A stretch of 64,000 nucleotides of DNA from Prolixibacteraceae bacterium (GTDB lineage Bacteria; Bacteroidota; Bacteroidia; Bacteroidales; Prolixibacteraceae). Where the stretch lies: contig DOAQ01000046.1 of assembly GCA_003506435.1 (NCBI GenBank), positions 372,001-436,000 of the forward strand, read 5' to 3'. The translations under genes and the position numbers were made by a program. Shown here one piece after another: positions 45,592 through 55,433 of the stretch (positions are counted from its first letter, which is position 1; each line of letters starts with the position of its first letter). The notes below the pieces were generated by a model. That model was not told the DNA's origin. It saw only the letters and a list, made by a program, of their open reading frames with translations, and made no database searches.

Positions 45592-46788
45592 TTAATTGGT
45601 TATTGAATATACTTCCTTGCCTGCCAGTATTGTTTTCTGAACCACGATCCTGTCATCTTCAATAGTAAACAAGATTAAATCAGCGCGCTTGCCCTGTTTT
45701 ATTTCACCAATGTTATTCAAACCAACAGATCTGGCCGGATTGGCAGTGGCCATCTGAATTGCATTTTCAAGGCTACAGCCCGTAAATTTCATCATGTTCG
45801 AAACACAGGCGACAAGGGGGCTTGCGGCTCCGGCAAGTACATTTTCTGCGGGGAATTTGACCACATCAGGCGTTAACACAACTACCCTTTCCAAGCGGGT
45901 ATATTCGCCGGGAGGAAGCCCCGCCAAATCCAGCGCATCTGATACAAGGACAGTGCGTTCAAGCCCTTTCATTTTATAAAAACACTGTACTTCTTCTTTA
46001 TTCAGGTGAAATCCATCGGCAATAATGGTAATGGTAAGGCGGTCGTCGGCCAATTGTGCCCATAATGGGTTTAAGTGACGGTCAATCATGTTGGCGCACC
46101 CATTTCCAAGGTGTGTGGACATAGAAGCACCTGCATTGGTAGCCTGTTTTATTATTTCTGCTGGCCCGTTGTGATGACCCAGTGAAACCACTACACCTGC
46201 TTCGGTACATTTTTGGGTAAACGAAATGGCCCCGTTTACCTCTGGGGCAATAGTTATCAGTTTGATCCGGCCGCGGGCAGCTTTCTGCAATTCCGAAAAC
46301 TCGTCCCAATCGGGTTGACGGATATATTTTTCGAGGTGTGCGCCGCGATATCCCTGAACCGGCGAGATATAAGGCCCTTCCAAATGGAACCCAGAAATAG
46401 ACATTCCTATCTCTTCATCGTCCAGTGCACCGGAAAGTATCGAAAAGCTCTTTTTCAGGTTTGTTTGGGCATTGGTAATTACGGTGGGCAGAAATGTTGT
46501 AACACCAACTTTCCACAAAGCCTTTGTTGCCTTTCGAAGGTCGTCTATGGTTAAATCCTGATCCGAAAAATCAACGCCTAAAAAGCCATTGATCTGTATG
46601 TCAATTAACCCGGAAGAAATATATTTCCCCTTTGCATCAAGCTCAGTTGCTCCCGGCGCATCCAGGTTCCCTTCGGCAATTGTCTCAATGATACCAGACC
46701 TAATGATAACCGTTGCATTTTTGATAATACCTTCCGGGGTTACTACCTGTCCGTTATATATCTTTAATAATTTATCTTGTGAATCCAT
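45592..46788 (-). CDS. NagA-like N-acetylhexosamine-6-phosphate deacetylase
   Basis: A 398-residue amidohydrolase. GFHLEGPYISPVQGYRGAH (near 133), VVSLGHHNG (near 195), STHLGNGCANMIDRH (near 218) and IIADGFHLN (near 255) correspond to NagA metal and substrate motifs, but the usual THLFNAM is replaced by THLGNGC, so the substrate may not be GlcNAc-6-P. It is the last gene of the LacI-controlled cluster and acts in the cytoplasm after import. Confidence 0.8.
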   Translation of the reverse strand: MDSQDKLLKIYNGQVVTPEGIIKNATVIIRSGIIETIAEGNLDAPGATELDAKGKYISSGLIDIQINGFLGVDFSDQDLTIDDLRKATKALWKVGVTTFLPTVITNAQTNLKKSFSILSGALDDEEIGMSISGFHLEGPYISPVQGYRGAHLEKYIRQPDWDEFSELQKAARGRIKLITIAPEVNGAISFTQKCTEAGVVVSLGHHNGPAEIIKQATNAGASMSTHLGNGCANMIDRHLNPLWAQLADDRLTITIIADGFHLNKEEVQCFYKMKGLERTVLVSDALDLAGLPPGEYTRLERVVVLTPDVVKFPAENVLAGAASPLVACVSNMMKFTGCSLENAIQMATANPARSVGLNNIGEIKQGKRADLILFTIEDDRIVVQKTILAGKEVYSITN

Positions 46789-46817
46789 AGTTTGCTTAAT
46801 ATTTTCGATGTGAATAC

Positions 46818-48152
46818 TTATACTGTTTTTTTAAACGACCAGTTTTTAACACGGTAGCCGTAATACGCATAATAAACCAGGTAGATGTAACATGGCAACA
46901 ATACCCAGTAAGCGGTGTGGGTATTGAATAAATCAGCAAAGTATCCATAAATGAGAGGTACAATAGCGCTTCCACACAGCCCCATGATCATGATAGATCC
47001 TCCCATTTTGGTAAATCGCCCCAATCCATTCAGTGCAAGCGGCCATATTGTTGACCACATCAATGAATTGGAAAGTCCCAATATTACCAGGAACCAGATT
47101 GACAGATTAGCAGTATGACCAAGAAAGGTTACCTGACCGCGCACGATGAAAAATAACAGGGTCAGAACAATGGCCGATGTGGTACAAATCCTCAACACTT
47201 TAAGATGATTAATGAATTTCGGAATCAGGGCAATACCCAATAAAAAGCCGAACATAGTTACACCTAAAATATAGGACGGAAATACTTTTGCTTCCGATAA
47301 CGGAAGGTTCAGCGATTGAGCATATCCAATCACCGTATTTATGCCGGTAACCTGTGACCCCACGTGCAGAAATATTGCTACCGCACCAAGAATAAGATAC
47401 GGAAATTGCATAATACTGGTCTTGCCTGAATTTGCATTGGCTACTTCAGCATTTTCCTTGTTGGTATCTATTTCAGGCAATATTGAATACCTGATCATCA
47501 ATCCAAGTCCGAAAAGAACAACGGCCATGCTGGAGTAAGGAACAATCACCCTTCGTATCAATTCATCCAATGCAGCATTTCTTGTTGCTTCGTCCATTAA
47601 CGGAATCTGTTTGAACAATTCGGTGTCGGTAGGCCGGAGTATTGCGGCAGCCAGCAATAAGGGGGCAATGATCCCGGCCGTTTTATTGCAAACGCCCATA
47701 ATACTCATTCTCTGGGCGGCCCTCTCGTGTGAACCAATCATTGTTATATACGTATTTGCAGCAGGTTGCAGTATAGCCAGACCTGTTCCTATTGAAAAGA
47801 GTCCGATAAGGAATATTCCGTATGTTCTGGTTAACGCTGCCGGCACAAAAATAAGCGCACCCAACGCCATAATCCAGAAACCTATCATGATCCCTTTCTT
47901 AAAGCCAACCTTCTCTAATAAGTGTGCTGCCGGGATTGCCATTACCAAATAGGCGATATAAAAAGCAAAAGCGACTAATAGAGACTGAACATTATTTAAT
48001 TCGCATGAAATTTTAAAATACGGAATTAAAATTGCATTTATCCAGGTCGTGAACCCGAAAATAAAGAACATCAGGCCAATAATAGCTATCGAAATTATTG
48101 TTGCCCAACTGTTTTGTGGCTTTTGAGCCGTTTGATTTGTTTTATTTTCCAT
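46818..48152 (-). CDS. FHS-type sugar transporter (NagP/GluP-like MFS)
   Basis: A 444-residue protein with about 12 membrane helices. GFTTWINAILIPYFK, the AHLLEKVGFKKGI loop and QPAANTYITMIGSHERAAQRM are typical of the fucose-galactose-glucose-GlcNAc proton symporters of Bacteroidota. It lies 29 bp before the NagA-like gene, which suggests uptake of an N-acetylated sugar across the inner membrane. Confidence 0.87.
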   Translation of the reverse strand: MENKTNQTAQKPQNSWATIISIAIIGLMFFIFGFTTWINAILIPYFKISCELNNVQSLLVAFAFYIAYLVMAIPAAHLLEKVGFKKGIMIGFWIMALGALIFVPAALTRTYGIFLIGLFSIGTGLAILQPAANTYITMIGSHERAAQRMSIMGVCNKTAGIIAPLLLAAAILRPTDTELFKQIPLMDEATRNAALDELIRRVIVPYSSMAVVLFGLGLMIRYSILPEIDTNKENAEVANANSGKTSIMQFPYLILGAVAIFLHVGSQVTGINTVIGYAQSLNLPLSEAKVFPSYILGVTMFGFLLGIALIPKFINHLKVLRICTTSAIVLTLLFFIVRGQVTFLGHTANLSIWFLVILGLSNSLMWSTIWPLALNGLGRFTKMGGSIMIMGLCGSAIVPLIYGYFADLFNTHTAYWVLLPCYIYLVYYAYYGYRVKNWSFKKTV

Positions 48153-48171
48153 CGTTTATAATATAGGTCTC

Positions 48172-49755
48172 TCAGACAATTTTTTTATTTACTTCGTCCC
48201 ATTCAACCCTTCGTTTTTCGACATACGAGAGATGGGCCATAATGCCAGCTATTCCTTCCTGATAAGCCATGTCAATATTTACGCTGGGTGTTCCCCCGTT
48301 GCGGATGCAGTTTAACCATTCCCGCAGATGCAAATGCGTAACATCCACCGGGCGCCCATTGAGCGTGGTAGTGGTAAGCCCCCGCGATGCGTAATACTTT
48401 TCGGAAGCCGATGTAACGGCATCGATCTGTCCTGCCCCCGGATTGTAAGTCAGCATCGGTGAACTGGTATCAATCAGGCCTGAAGCAATCCCTTGCTTGT
48501 ATTTTGTCGAATTCCGGTCGGCATTGATGATGATGTTGTTTCCCAGTTCCATCGAAGCATCGTGGCCCATAAACACTCTTCCGCGGCTGCGGCCCGATGC
48601 CAGGTTGCCACTGTACAAAAGGGTCAGCTCCCGTTCAGGGTATTCAAATACACAATGAAGAGAATCGGGCATTTCCCGGTTGTCTTTCCAGTAGTAAATT
48701 CCACCGGAAGAAACAACTGATTTCGGGATACCTATCCGCAGCAACTGGTTCACAGCATCAAATTCGTGGGTGAACAACTGCCCGATCATTCCATGATCGT
48801 AAGCAAACCATTTGGTCCAGCTATAAAACCGGTCGGCGCTGAATGGTACATAAGGAGTATTGCCCAACCACTGTTTCCAGTCGATCGTCGTTTCATCGCC
48901 CGGTTTGGGGTTGCCATTTGCATCCAGGTGCCTGATCCAGGCGCCTTCAGCAGTATTTCTGTTTGAAGTGGTTTCAACAAGTGTAATTTTTCCCAGGATA
49001 TCCCTCTTTACGATTTCCTTTGCCTGCTGAAAAACGACACTCTGCGTAATCTGGTGGCCTAACTGGTAAACTATGCCACTGCTTTTGACCGTATTGTACA
49101 GTTCATTTAATTCATCCTCGTGCAGAGCAACGCTCTTTTCGCAATAAACATGTTTCCCCGCCTTTGCAGCATCAATCGAAATGCGGGCATGATGGTGGTC
49201 GGGAGTAGCAATAATTACCGCATCAATATCTTTGTCAGCCAGCATTTCCTGATATGTCAGGTAACGCTTTACCGGCAGTTTTGAGGCATCTTTTCCACCG
49301 GGACGAATATCGTTTCCAACAGTTGCCAATCCCTTTTCTGCATGAAGGTCAAACACATCACAAATACCCGTAACGGCAACATTCAGGTATTCCTGTTGCA
49401 TCCAGTCGTTAAATGCATTACTCCCCTGTTTCTTTTTCACATCAAGAGGGTGCATAAAACCAAGCGCGTTGGAAAGCTGTGTCGCACGGGTTCCAAAACC
49501 GATAAAACCAACACGGATCATATCTCCTGAAGAAGTTGTTTTACCATAATCGGAAACCGGATATTGAATGGAATCAAGCCCCAGTTCTTTGACTACTGCC
49601 CGTTGTTTGTCAAGGTCATAACCTCTTTTTTTCCAGACTTCAAACCCCAAAAGGCCAACCACGGGTACGCCGGCCAATGCTTTCAACATGGTCCTGCGGG
49701 GCATTCCCTGCTTCTGGTTATTATCTTCCTGTTCCGGCATATTTTGATCGTTCAT
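48172..49755 (-). CDS. Exported Gfo/Idh/MocA-family oxidoreductase
   Basis: A 527-residue protein. A twin-arginine-like signal (PRRTMLKALAGVPVVGLLGF, residues 19-38) precedes the Rossmann domain (RVGFIGFGTRATQL near 82) and the VYCEKSVAL motif near 203. Tat export would carry it folded with bound NAD(P), as in GH109 enzymes and the periplasmic glycoside-oxidising oxidoreductases. Its start overlaps the DoxX gene by 4 bp. Substrate unknown. Confidence 0.82.
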   Translation of the reverse strand: MNDQNMPEQEDNNQKQGMPRRTMLKALAGVPVVGLLGFEVWKKRGYDLDKQRAVVKELGLDSIQYPVSDYGKTTSSGDMIRVGFIGFGTRATQLSNALGFMHPLDVKKKQGSNAFNDWMQQEYLNVAVTGICDVFDLHAEKGLATVGNDIRPGGKDASKLPVKRYLTYQEMLADKDIDAVIIATPDHHHARISIDAAKAGKHVYCEKSVALHEDELNELYNTVKSSGIVYQLGHQITQSVVFQQAKEIVKRDILGKITLVETTSNRNTAEGAWIRHLDANGNPKPGDETTIDWKQWLGNTPYVPFSADRFYSWTKWFAYDHGMIGQLFTHEFDAVNQLLRIGIPKSVVSSGGIYYWKDNREMPDSLHCVFEYPERELTLLYSGNLASGRSRGRVFMGHDASMELGNNIIINADRNSTKYKQGIASGLIDTSSPMLTYNPGAGQIDAVTSASEKYYASRGLTTTTLNGRPVDVTHLHLREWLNCIRNGGTPSVNIDMAYQEGIAGIMAHLSYVEKRRVEWDEVNKKIV

Positions 49756-50255
49756 TTTTTCGTTCCTCCCTTCTTTCTGCGCTTACCAATAAAAGCATCC
49801 AATCCGAAAATCTTACTGGTTGAAAACAGGGCCAGTACCACCAGCGCTATTGCTTCGATCAGTGTTTTGTTAACAACCAGATTGCTCCCGTCGGCAGGCA
49901 GCGAATATTCCAGACCAAGCAACGGCGGACAGTTCAGATAATAGACTACCAGCAACAAGAATCCGGAGATGGCTGCAACCCTGAAAAAAAGGCCCATAAT
50001 CAATCCCAACCCGATAGCAATCAGCCCCCAGGTGTTGAGAAAATCAACGACACTAAGAATGTCGGGGTTGGAGGTTACCCATTTGGCAAAACCTGATAAT
50101 ATCCACTGCGATTCTTTTAAAAAGCCGGATGACGACCAACCGGGGTTTAGCAATTTGGCAATTCCTTCATACAGGATATGCCAGCCTATCAGAAAGCGCA
50201 ACAAAACCAAAAATATCAATTGAAGGCTGGTATACCTATTTTGCTTTATACTCAT
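49752..50255 (-). CDS. DoxX-family membrane protein
   Basis: A 167-residue protein from ATG 50255, with four membrane helices. RFLIGWHILYEGIAKLLNP at the first helix and GLIMGLFFRVAAISGF are typical of DoxX-like proteins. These often accompany redox enzymes and may link them to the quinone pool. The 4-bp overlap with the oxidoreductase gene suggests that the two work together; the link is inferred. Confidence 0.82.
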   Translation of the reverse strand: MSIKQNRYTSLQLIFLVLLRFLIGWHILYEGIAKLLNPGWSSSGFLKESQWILSGFAKWVTSNPDILSVVDFLNTWGLIAIGLGLIMGLFFRVAAISGFLLLVVYYLNCPPLLGLEYSLPADGSNLVVNKTLIEAIALVVLALFSTSKIFGLDAFIGKRRKKGGTKK

Positions 50256-50281
50256 TTTTAAATAGCTTTTAGTTTTGGATT

Positions 50282-51625
50282 TTACAAGGTCATTTCCCAT
50301 CCTTTTTCATATTCGCGGGACCACAATTTCCTGGCCTCCTTATCTTTCAGGATATGACCATTTTGCGGATCAATTTCTAAAGACCGCCCTACCCGCTGTG
50401 AAATGTTGCCAAGCTGAACAAGCAGTGTACTTTTATGTCCCGAATCGATATTGGAACGAAGACTTGTACCTTTAGTAATCCCATCAAAGAAGTTCTGAAT
50501 ATGCAGGGCATCCAACTGTTGCGCCGGACTGGCGGCATTACGCGGATCAATTTTTTCTTTATCCTCAATAGATTCTATTTCCTTCCCGGCAACATCGAAA
50601 ACAGTATAACCATTGCCCCCGGCGATCAGCAAAGATCCTTTGTCTCCGTAAAACATAGCGCCCACAGAAGATCCTTCAATGCTGCGGGCATTGCAACTGC
50701 GACCTTCCCATGTCATAGTAAAGCCTTCTTTAAAATCCATACTGATTACCTGCGTATCCGGAGTTTCCCAATCATCTGTATAATGAAATCTTCCTCCGTT
50801 CGAACTGACACGAATTGGATAATCAACACCCATACCCCAGCGTAAAAGATCGACCATGTGTGTTCCGTTGTTTAATGCTTCGCCGGTACCCCAGTGCCAG
50901 AACCAATGCCAGTTGTAGTGTACGTAATTATCTTTGAACGGCATTCGTGGAGCAGGCCCTTGCCAAAGATCCCAATTCAGCCAATCCGGAACTGCTGCGA
51001 GTTTACCAACTCCAATTGATGGTCTTTTATTGGTATACCAGCCTTTTCCAAAATAGGGTTTTCCAATCACTCCTGATTTAAGCGCTTCTATGCCTTTGGC
51101 TACATTTGGCCATGAACGGCGCTGGTTCCCCATCTGTAAAACTTTATTGTATTTGCTTGCAGCCTGCACCAGTATTTCACCTTCTTCGGGACTGTGGCTG
51201 CAAGGTTTTTCCAGATAAACATGCTTGCCAGCTTTCATAGCCAGCAGTGCAGCGGGAGCATGCCAATGGTCAGGCGTTGCTATAACCATTGCATCCAGAT
51301 CCTTATCTTCCATCGCTTTGCGAAAATCAGGGGCAGCTTTCGGGCGGGTGCCTGTTATTTTTGAAACACTGTCGATACATTTTTCAGCAGCCCTGATATC
51401 CACATCACTAACATACATTATATTGCAATTTTTCTGCATCGAAAAGGTGTTAGACAAAGCCAATCCGCGGGAATTAACGCCCACCGTTCCAACATTGATA
51501 CGCTCGTTTGCCCCTGAAATGTTTCGGTAACTATGCGCACTGAACCCCGGCAATATTCCTCCAAATGATAAAGCGGCAGTACCAAGGACTGTCTTCTTTA
51601 TAAATTCTCTTCTATCGTTTTCCAT
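50282..51625 (-). CDS. Exported Gfo/Idh/MocA-family oxidoreductase
   Basis: A 447-residue protein with a Tat-like signal (RREFIKKTVLGTAALSFGG), a Rossmann motif VGTVGVNSRGLALSN near 46, HVYLEKPCSHSPEEG near 137 and the GTHMVDLLRWGM segment near 260. The HWHAPAALLAM segment is also typical of the exported subfamily. It follows another member by 18 bp. It may oxidise a sugar or glycoside in the periplasm with a tightly bound cofactor. Confidence 0.87.
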   Translation of the reverse strand: MENDRREFIKKTVLGTAALSFGGILPGFSAHSYRNISGANERINVGTVGVNSRGLALSNTFSMQKNCNIMYVSDVDIRAAEKCIDSVSKITGTRPKAAPDFRKAMEDKDLDAMVIATPDHWHAPAALLAMKAGKHVYLEKPCSHSPEEGEILVQAASKYNKVLQMGNQRRSWPNVAKGIEALKSGVIGKPYFGKGWYTNKRPSIGVGKLAAVPDWLNWDLWQGPAPRMPFKDNYVHYNWHWFWHWGTGEALNNGTHMVDLLRWGMGVDYPIRVSSNGGRFHYTDDWETPDTQVISMDFKEGFTMTWEGRSCNARSIEGSSVGAMFYGDKGSLLIAGGNGYTVFDVAGKEIESIEDKEKIDPRNAASPAQQLDALHIQNFFDGITKGTSLRSNIDSGHKSTLLVQLGNISQRVGRSLEIDPQNGHILKDKEARKLWSREYEKGWEMTL

Positions 51626-51643
51626 GGTAGTAAATTCTAATGG

Positions 51644-52669
51644 TTAAAATTTTAATTTCTTTTTACTTTCTTTTTCAGCCTTTTCCATAACTTCTTTAAC
51701 AGAAACCGGTACTCCACCCTTCTTTTTACTCAGGTCGGCAGCTTCCATGAAAGCCAGTATTTCAAGTGTTTCCTCCTCCTGAACAGGAACAACTCCTGTT
51801 TGGAAGAATTTGACGATTTCGCTAAGTAATGGATTGTATCCGTTGTATGATCCAAGTGTTGTTATTTCTTTTTCACCATATATAGTACCACCATAACTTG
51901 TTTTCCCAGCCCGTAAGCCACGAAATGAACCAATCCGTCCGTCATTCCAGGTACCAACAGCAACATCAGTGCCTTCTGTAGTTAAGCGTACCACCGTCTG
52001 GCAACCAGTTCCCATTGCAGTGAACAAAGTTTCAACACCATGAATGCCATACCAAAAGAAGTCAGGATGAGAGGGATCTAATTTACACGGACTAAACGCT
52101 TCAGCGCCCAAAACTTTTCCTCCGGCCCCTTTTTTAATTTCATCCATTCCTTTGATGTAACGAAGAGAAGAAGCTGAAAATATAGGAACCTGATAATGCC
52201 GGGCCGCTTCAAATATAGCCATGGCATCAGCCAGAGATGCAGCCATCGGTTTGTCGATAAACATTCGTTTTCCCGCCTTCAACACAGGCAATGCCTGTTC
52301 GAGATGACGACGGCCATCATTGGTTTCCAGGAGAACAACATCTACTTTTGGCAACAATTCCTCGATGGAACCAACAATTTCCACTCCATAGGTTTGAATT
52401 TCTTTTGTATACCCCTCAATCCGCTCAACAGATGACTGAATATCCAAACTTCCCTTTGGATACGCGGCCACTATCTTATATCCTCCAAATTGTTCTCCTG
52501 CCGCAGGATCGTTCAATGCTTTGGCAAAAGCTATACTATGAGAAGTATCCAGCCCTATAATTCCTACTCTTTTTCCTTCGGATTTACTTTGTGCCATAAC
52601 TGAAGCTCCAAAAACAACCATTGCTCCGGCAAGTACACATGTTTTGATAAAATTTCGTTTGCTAATCAT
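51644..52669 (-). CDS. Exported Gfo/Idh/MocA-family oxidoreductase
   Basis: A 341-residue protein with a signal KRNFIKTCVLAGAMVVFGAS, in which a Lys-Arg pair stands where Tat signals have Arg-Arg, so Sec export is possible. RVGIIGLDTSHSIAFAKAL is the nucleotide-binding segment and MFIDKPMAASL the EKP-like motif with Asp in place of Glu. It is shorter than its two neighbours. The substrate is not known. Confidence 0.83.
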   Translation of the reverse strand: MISKRNFIKTCVLAGAMVVFGASVMAQSKSEGKRVGIIGLDTSHSIAFAKALNDPAAGEQFGGYKIVAAYPKGSLDIQSSVERIEGYTKEIQTYGVEIVGSIEELLPKVDVVLLETNDGRRHLEQALPVLKAGKRMFIDKPMAASLADAMAIFEAARHYQVPIFSASSLRYIKGMDEIKKGAGGKVLGAEAFSPCKLDPSHPDFFWYGIHGVETLFTAMGTGCQTVVRLTTEGTDVAVGTWNDGRIGSFRGLRAGKTSYGGTIYGEKEITTLGSYNGYNPLLSEIVKFFQTGVVPVQEEETLEILAFMEAADLSKKKGGVPVSVKEVMEKAEKESKKKLKF

Positions 52670-52735
52670 ATTCTGTTTTTTTAAGTTCTTTTTTAATTCC
52701 CTCGTAAGTTATTGATCCATTTAAAGCTAATACTT

Positions 52736-53992
52736 TTATTTTGGATTTAAAACGTAGCTAAAAAATTGGTAAATCTGTTCATTCGATTCTTCATTTGGAG
52801 CATGCTCTGTCCTGTTGGTCATTGCAACCCGGTTTTTGTAGCCGAGCAAGCGATTGACCCTGATGGTGTGGTTCAGTGCGATCCATCGTGAAGAAGGATC
52901 GGATGAACCTCCGGAAACCAGAAAAGGACGGGGAGCCATCAGTGCATGTAGTTCATGCAGATCATAGCCTTCTTTTATTAACTGAGGATAAAGTCCTTTC
53001 GCTCCATCAAACAAACCTGTTTTTCTCCAGGTATTTTCCCATGGTGGCGGGTAATAACCCAAATACCAGGGTTCCCAGTAATTAACTCCGGAACCTTTGG
53101 TTTCGTCAAAAACAATTCCCGGATCGGACCAGACAGCACAGGCAAATTTTTCGTACAGACAGGATGCAAACATGGCCCATTTCCCACCAAACGAATGTCC
53201 CATGATCCCGATTCGTGTTGAATCAACACCATCTACTTTAGACAAAACATTCCAGGCATTGGCTGCTGCACAGGCAAGCATTGATAATGGTTGAACCTGT
53301 GCATTATCAATATTGGGGTAGTACAGTGAAAAGTTTTTAGCAGCAGAAGCTTCGCGGGTACCTATCGAGAGCGTGACAAAACCCCGTTTGACCAATTGAT
53401 ATGCAAAATCACGATATGGTTTCCCTGCCAGTCCTGCCGCTGTTTCCGGGTCATAAAAAACAGTAATAACGGCTGGTTTCAAACCATCTTCGTCCGGAAT
53501 CAAAAGATATCCGTCTGTTTTTTCAGTAGGAGTCCAGTAAAAACTCACATGATGCTGAGTGAAGTTTTCCCGTTGGACAGTTTCAAGGTATTCTAACTTC
53601 TGATTAGTAACCAGAGGAGGCCATTTGCCCATCATTTCGTGCCAGCGGTTAAGTATTTCTTCCCGTCTTCCGACCCAATCTGCTGCTGATTTTACCGAAT
53701 CTCCGTTATAAAATTTAAGGGGCGACCGGAATTCTCCGTATTTGCCTGCATATTCAGCAGGAGGAGTAAAAAAGGGAGAAAGATCTGTTCGCTGCTGATT
53801 TGAATTATTCTGCGTATTCATGGAGTTAGACATCCACTCCTTCGATTGGAGGAAAGATAAATATCGGGTAAACTTTCCGGCTGAAATTTCCGTCTGCAAA
53901 GTAATTATTATACCAACGATTAAAAGTACCTTTAGAATTGAATGCTTCACAAAAGAAAGTTTTAACGGTTTATTAGTTTTGCTGCATTTCAT
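52736..53992 (-). CDS. Exported alpha/beta hydrolase, acetyl-xylan-esterase-like
   Basis: A 418-residue protein from ATG 53992; a GTG at 53950 gives a shorter signal peptide and fits the predicted transcription start better. The longer frame from 54025 uses a TTG inside the operator and is rejected. GIMGHSFGGKWAMF holds the nucleophile Ser and RTEHAPNEE the His; FLVSGGSSDPSS holds a possible acid. It is the first gene of the LacI-controlled cluster and probably deacylates the substrate in the periplasm. Confidence 0.8.
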   Translation of the reverse strand: MKCSKTNKPLKLSFVKHSILKVLLIVGIIITLQTEISAGKFTRYLSFLQSKEWMSNSMNTQNNSNQQRTDLSPFFTPPAEYAGKYGEFRSPLKFYNGDSVKSAADWVGRREEILNRWHEMMGKWPPLVTNQKLEYLETVQRENFTQHHVSFYWTPTEKTDGYLLIPDEDGLKPAVITVFYDPETAAGLAGKPYRDFAYQLVKRGFVTLSIGTREASAAKNFSLYYPNIDNAQVQPLSMLACAAANAWNVLSKVDGVDSTRIGIMGHSFGGKWAMFASCLYEKFACAVWSDPGIVFDETKGSGVNYWEPWYLGYYPPPWENTWRKTGLFDGAKGLYPQLIKEGYDLHELHALMAPRPFLVSGGSSDPSSRWIALNHTIRVNRLLGYKNRVAMTNRTEHAPNEESNEQIYQFFSYVLNPK

Positions 53993-53995
53993 CAG

Positions 53996-54026
53996 CAAAG
54001 ATAAAAAAGAAAATAATTTACGCAAT
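53996..54026 (-). promoter_or_regulatory. Promoter of the LacI-controlled cluster
   Basis: On the minus strand ATTG, a 19-nt spacer and TATCTTTG match the Bacteroidota consensus with one mismatch in the -33 box. The -33 box lies inside the palindromic operator. Confidence 0.55.
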
Positions 54027-54043
54027 CGTTTGTGTAAATTATT
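54012..54043. promoter_or_regulatory. LacI-family operator, 32-bp palindrome
   Basis: Perfect 10-bp arms AATAATTTAC (54012-54021) and GTAAATTATT (54034-54043) share their centre with the 16-mer ACGCAATCGTTTGTGT, which differs from the PurR consensus ACGCAAACGTTTGCGT at two positions. It covers the -33 region of the cluster promoter, and a LacI-family gene ends 200 bp away. Confidence 0.75.
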
Positions 54044-54221
54044 TATAACCGACAGACAATTCGATCTGAATCCTTTTCGGGCAAGAATAAATCAACAAAT
54101 AAAGTAACCTCCGTCTATCTCACATCAAGCCACAGAACAGATAGCAGGTTCCATTTTATAGGTATTTTATTAAAAACCGGACCAGTGGAAAAGCTACGGA
54201 AAAATTGTTGAATTTTTACCT

Positions 54222-55244
54222 TCATTTCAGTGTAGAATCTCTGATGATCAGATCATTTTGGATAATGATCGTTTCTGAATCGACATTTTCCTGCGACTCC
54301 TCAATCTGACGGATTACCATTCGGGCTGCGGCTTGTCCCATTTCAAAGGCATGATCGTCAATCGTCGTCAATGCTGGTTCGATGATTAATGAAGTTGGCG
54401 TATTTCCAAAACCAACTACTGCAATATTATTCGGCACACTCAAACCAGCTTTTTTAATTTTCTGAATAACGCCAATAGCGCATGGATCATTCGAACAAAA
54501 GATTCCATCCGGAGGAACCTGCATTTCTATAAATTTTTGGGTTGCAGCATCCCCTTCTTCACTGGAAAGATCTTCAGTAAAACAAATCAGTTCTTCTTCC
54601 AATGGAATATTATTCTTTTTTAATGTTTCCTGATATCCCCGAAGCCTGTCTCTGAAAATGGCCATTTTCTGGTTCCCGGCAATATGAGCTATACGCCTGC
54701 AACCGATTGATATCAGGTGTTCGGTAGCTTTTACCGCAGCGCCAAAGTCATCAATAATTACTTTATGCGTTTCAATTTCGTAACATACCCGGTCGAAAAA
54801 AACCAGAGGTATATTATTTTCCTTGAATACAGCCAGATGATCGTAATTATTCGTTTCCAGTGCGAGACAGGCTATAATTCCATCAGCCTGGCTGGCCAGC
54901 AACATGCGTGCATTTTCTTTTTCCCTTTCATACGAATTATTCGACTGAAAAATAATAACGTAATAACCAGCTTTGCTGGCAACCTCTTCAATCCCGCTGA
55001 TAGCTGACGACTGATAATACCGGTCTATCCGGGGAATGATCACTCCTATCACATTAGTTTTATTCCTCCGCAGATTTGACGCAACTGAATTTGGATAGTA
55101 CCCCAGCTTTTTTGCCAGCTTATGTACCTCTGCGGTCATCTTCTTACCAATACTTGGATGATTTTGTAAGGCCCTTGAAATAGTGGATGGCGAAACATTT
55201 AAACGCTCTGCCATCTCTTTGATCGTTATTTTGACTTTCTTCAT
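54222..55244 (-). CDS. LacI-family transcriptional regulator
   Basis: A 340-residue repressor. The helix-turn-helix TIKEMAERLNVSPSTISRAL is at residues 7-26, the hinge follows (KKLGYYPNSVASNLRRNKT) and the periplasmic-binding-protein-like effector domain begins at VIGVIIPRID. The palindrome at 54012-54043 is a good candidate target. It probably represses the downstream hydrolase-oxidoreductase-transport genes until an inducer sugar binds. Confidence 0.92.
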   Translation of the reverse strand: MKKVKITIKEMAERLNVSPSTISRALQNHPSIGKKMTAEVHKLAKKLGYYPNSVASNLRRNKTNVIGVIIPRIDRYYQSSAISGIEEVASKAGYYVIIFQSNNSYEREKENARMLLASQADGIIACLALETNNYDHLAVFKENNIPLVFFDRVCYEIETHKVIIDDFGAAVKATEHLISIGCRRIAHIAGNQKMAIFRDRLRGYQETLKKNNIPLEEELICFTEDLSSEEGDAATQKFIEMQVPPDGIFCSNDPCAIGVIQKIKKAGLSVPNNIAVVGFGNTPTSLIIEPALTTIDDHAFEMGQAAARMVIRQIEESQENVDSETIIIQNDLIIRDSTLK

Positions 55245-55433
55245 AACTAGAAACGTGATCGGAAATTTTTTCCTTTATTTTTCGTAAAAAAATAATTTGC
55301 AAAATAACAAGAAAAAGTTAACATTCCGGATAATCAAATTGCTTTTGAAATTTTTTTAAGATTTTTACAATCCCGGGAGACCACAGCCGGTTGGTCTACA
55401 ATGCAGGTCGGGAAAAAGTATTTCAACAGGATA

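Noticed and set aside
45592..46788. Firm naming of the deacetylase as nagA
   Set aside because: The THLFNAM-type motif is altered and the cluster suggests another substrate, so no gene symbol was given.
53993..54025. N-terminal extension of the hydrolase from a TTG at 54025
   Set aside because: The codon lies inside the LacI-type operator and upstream of the predicted transcription start.
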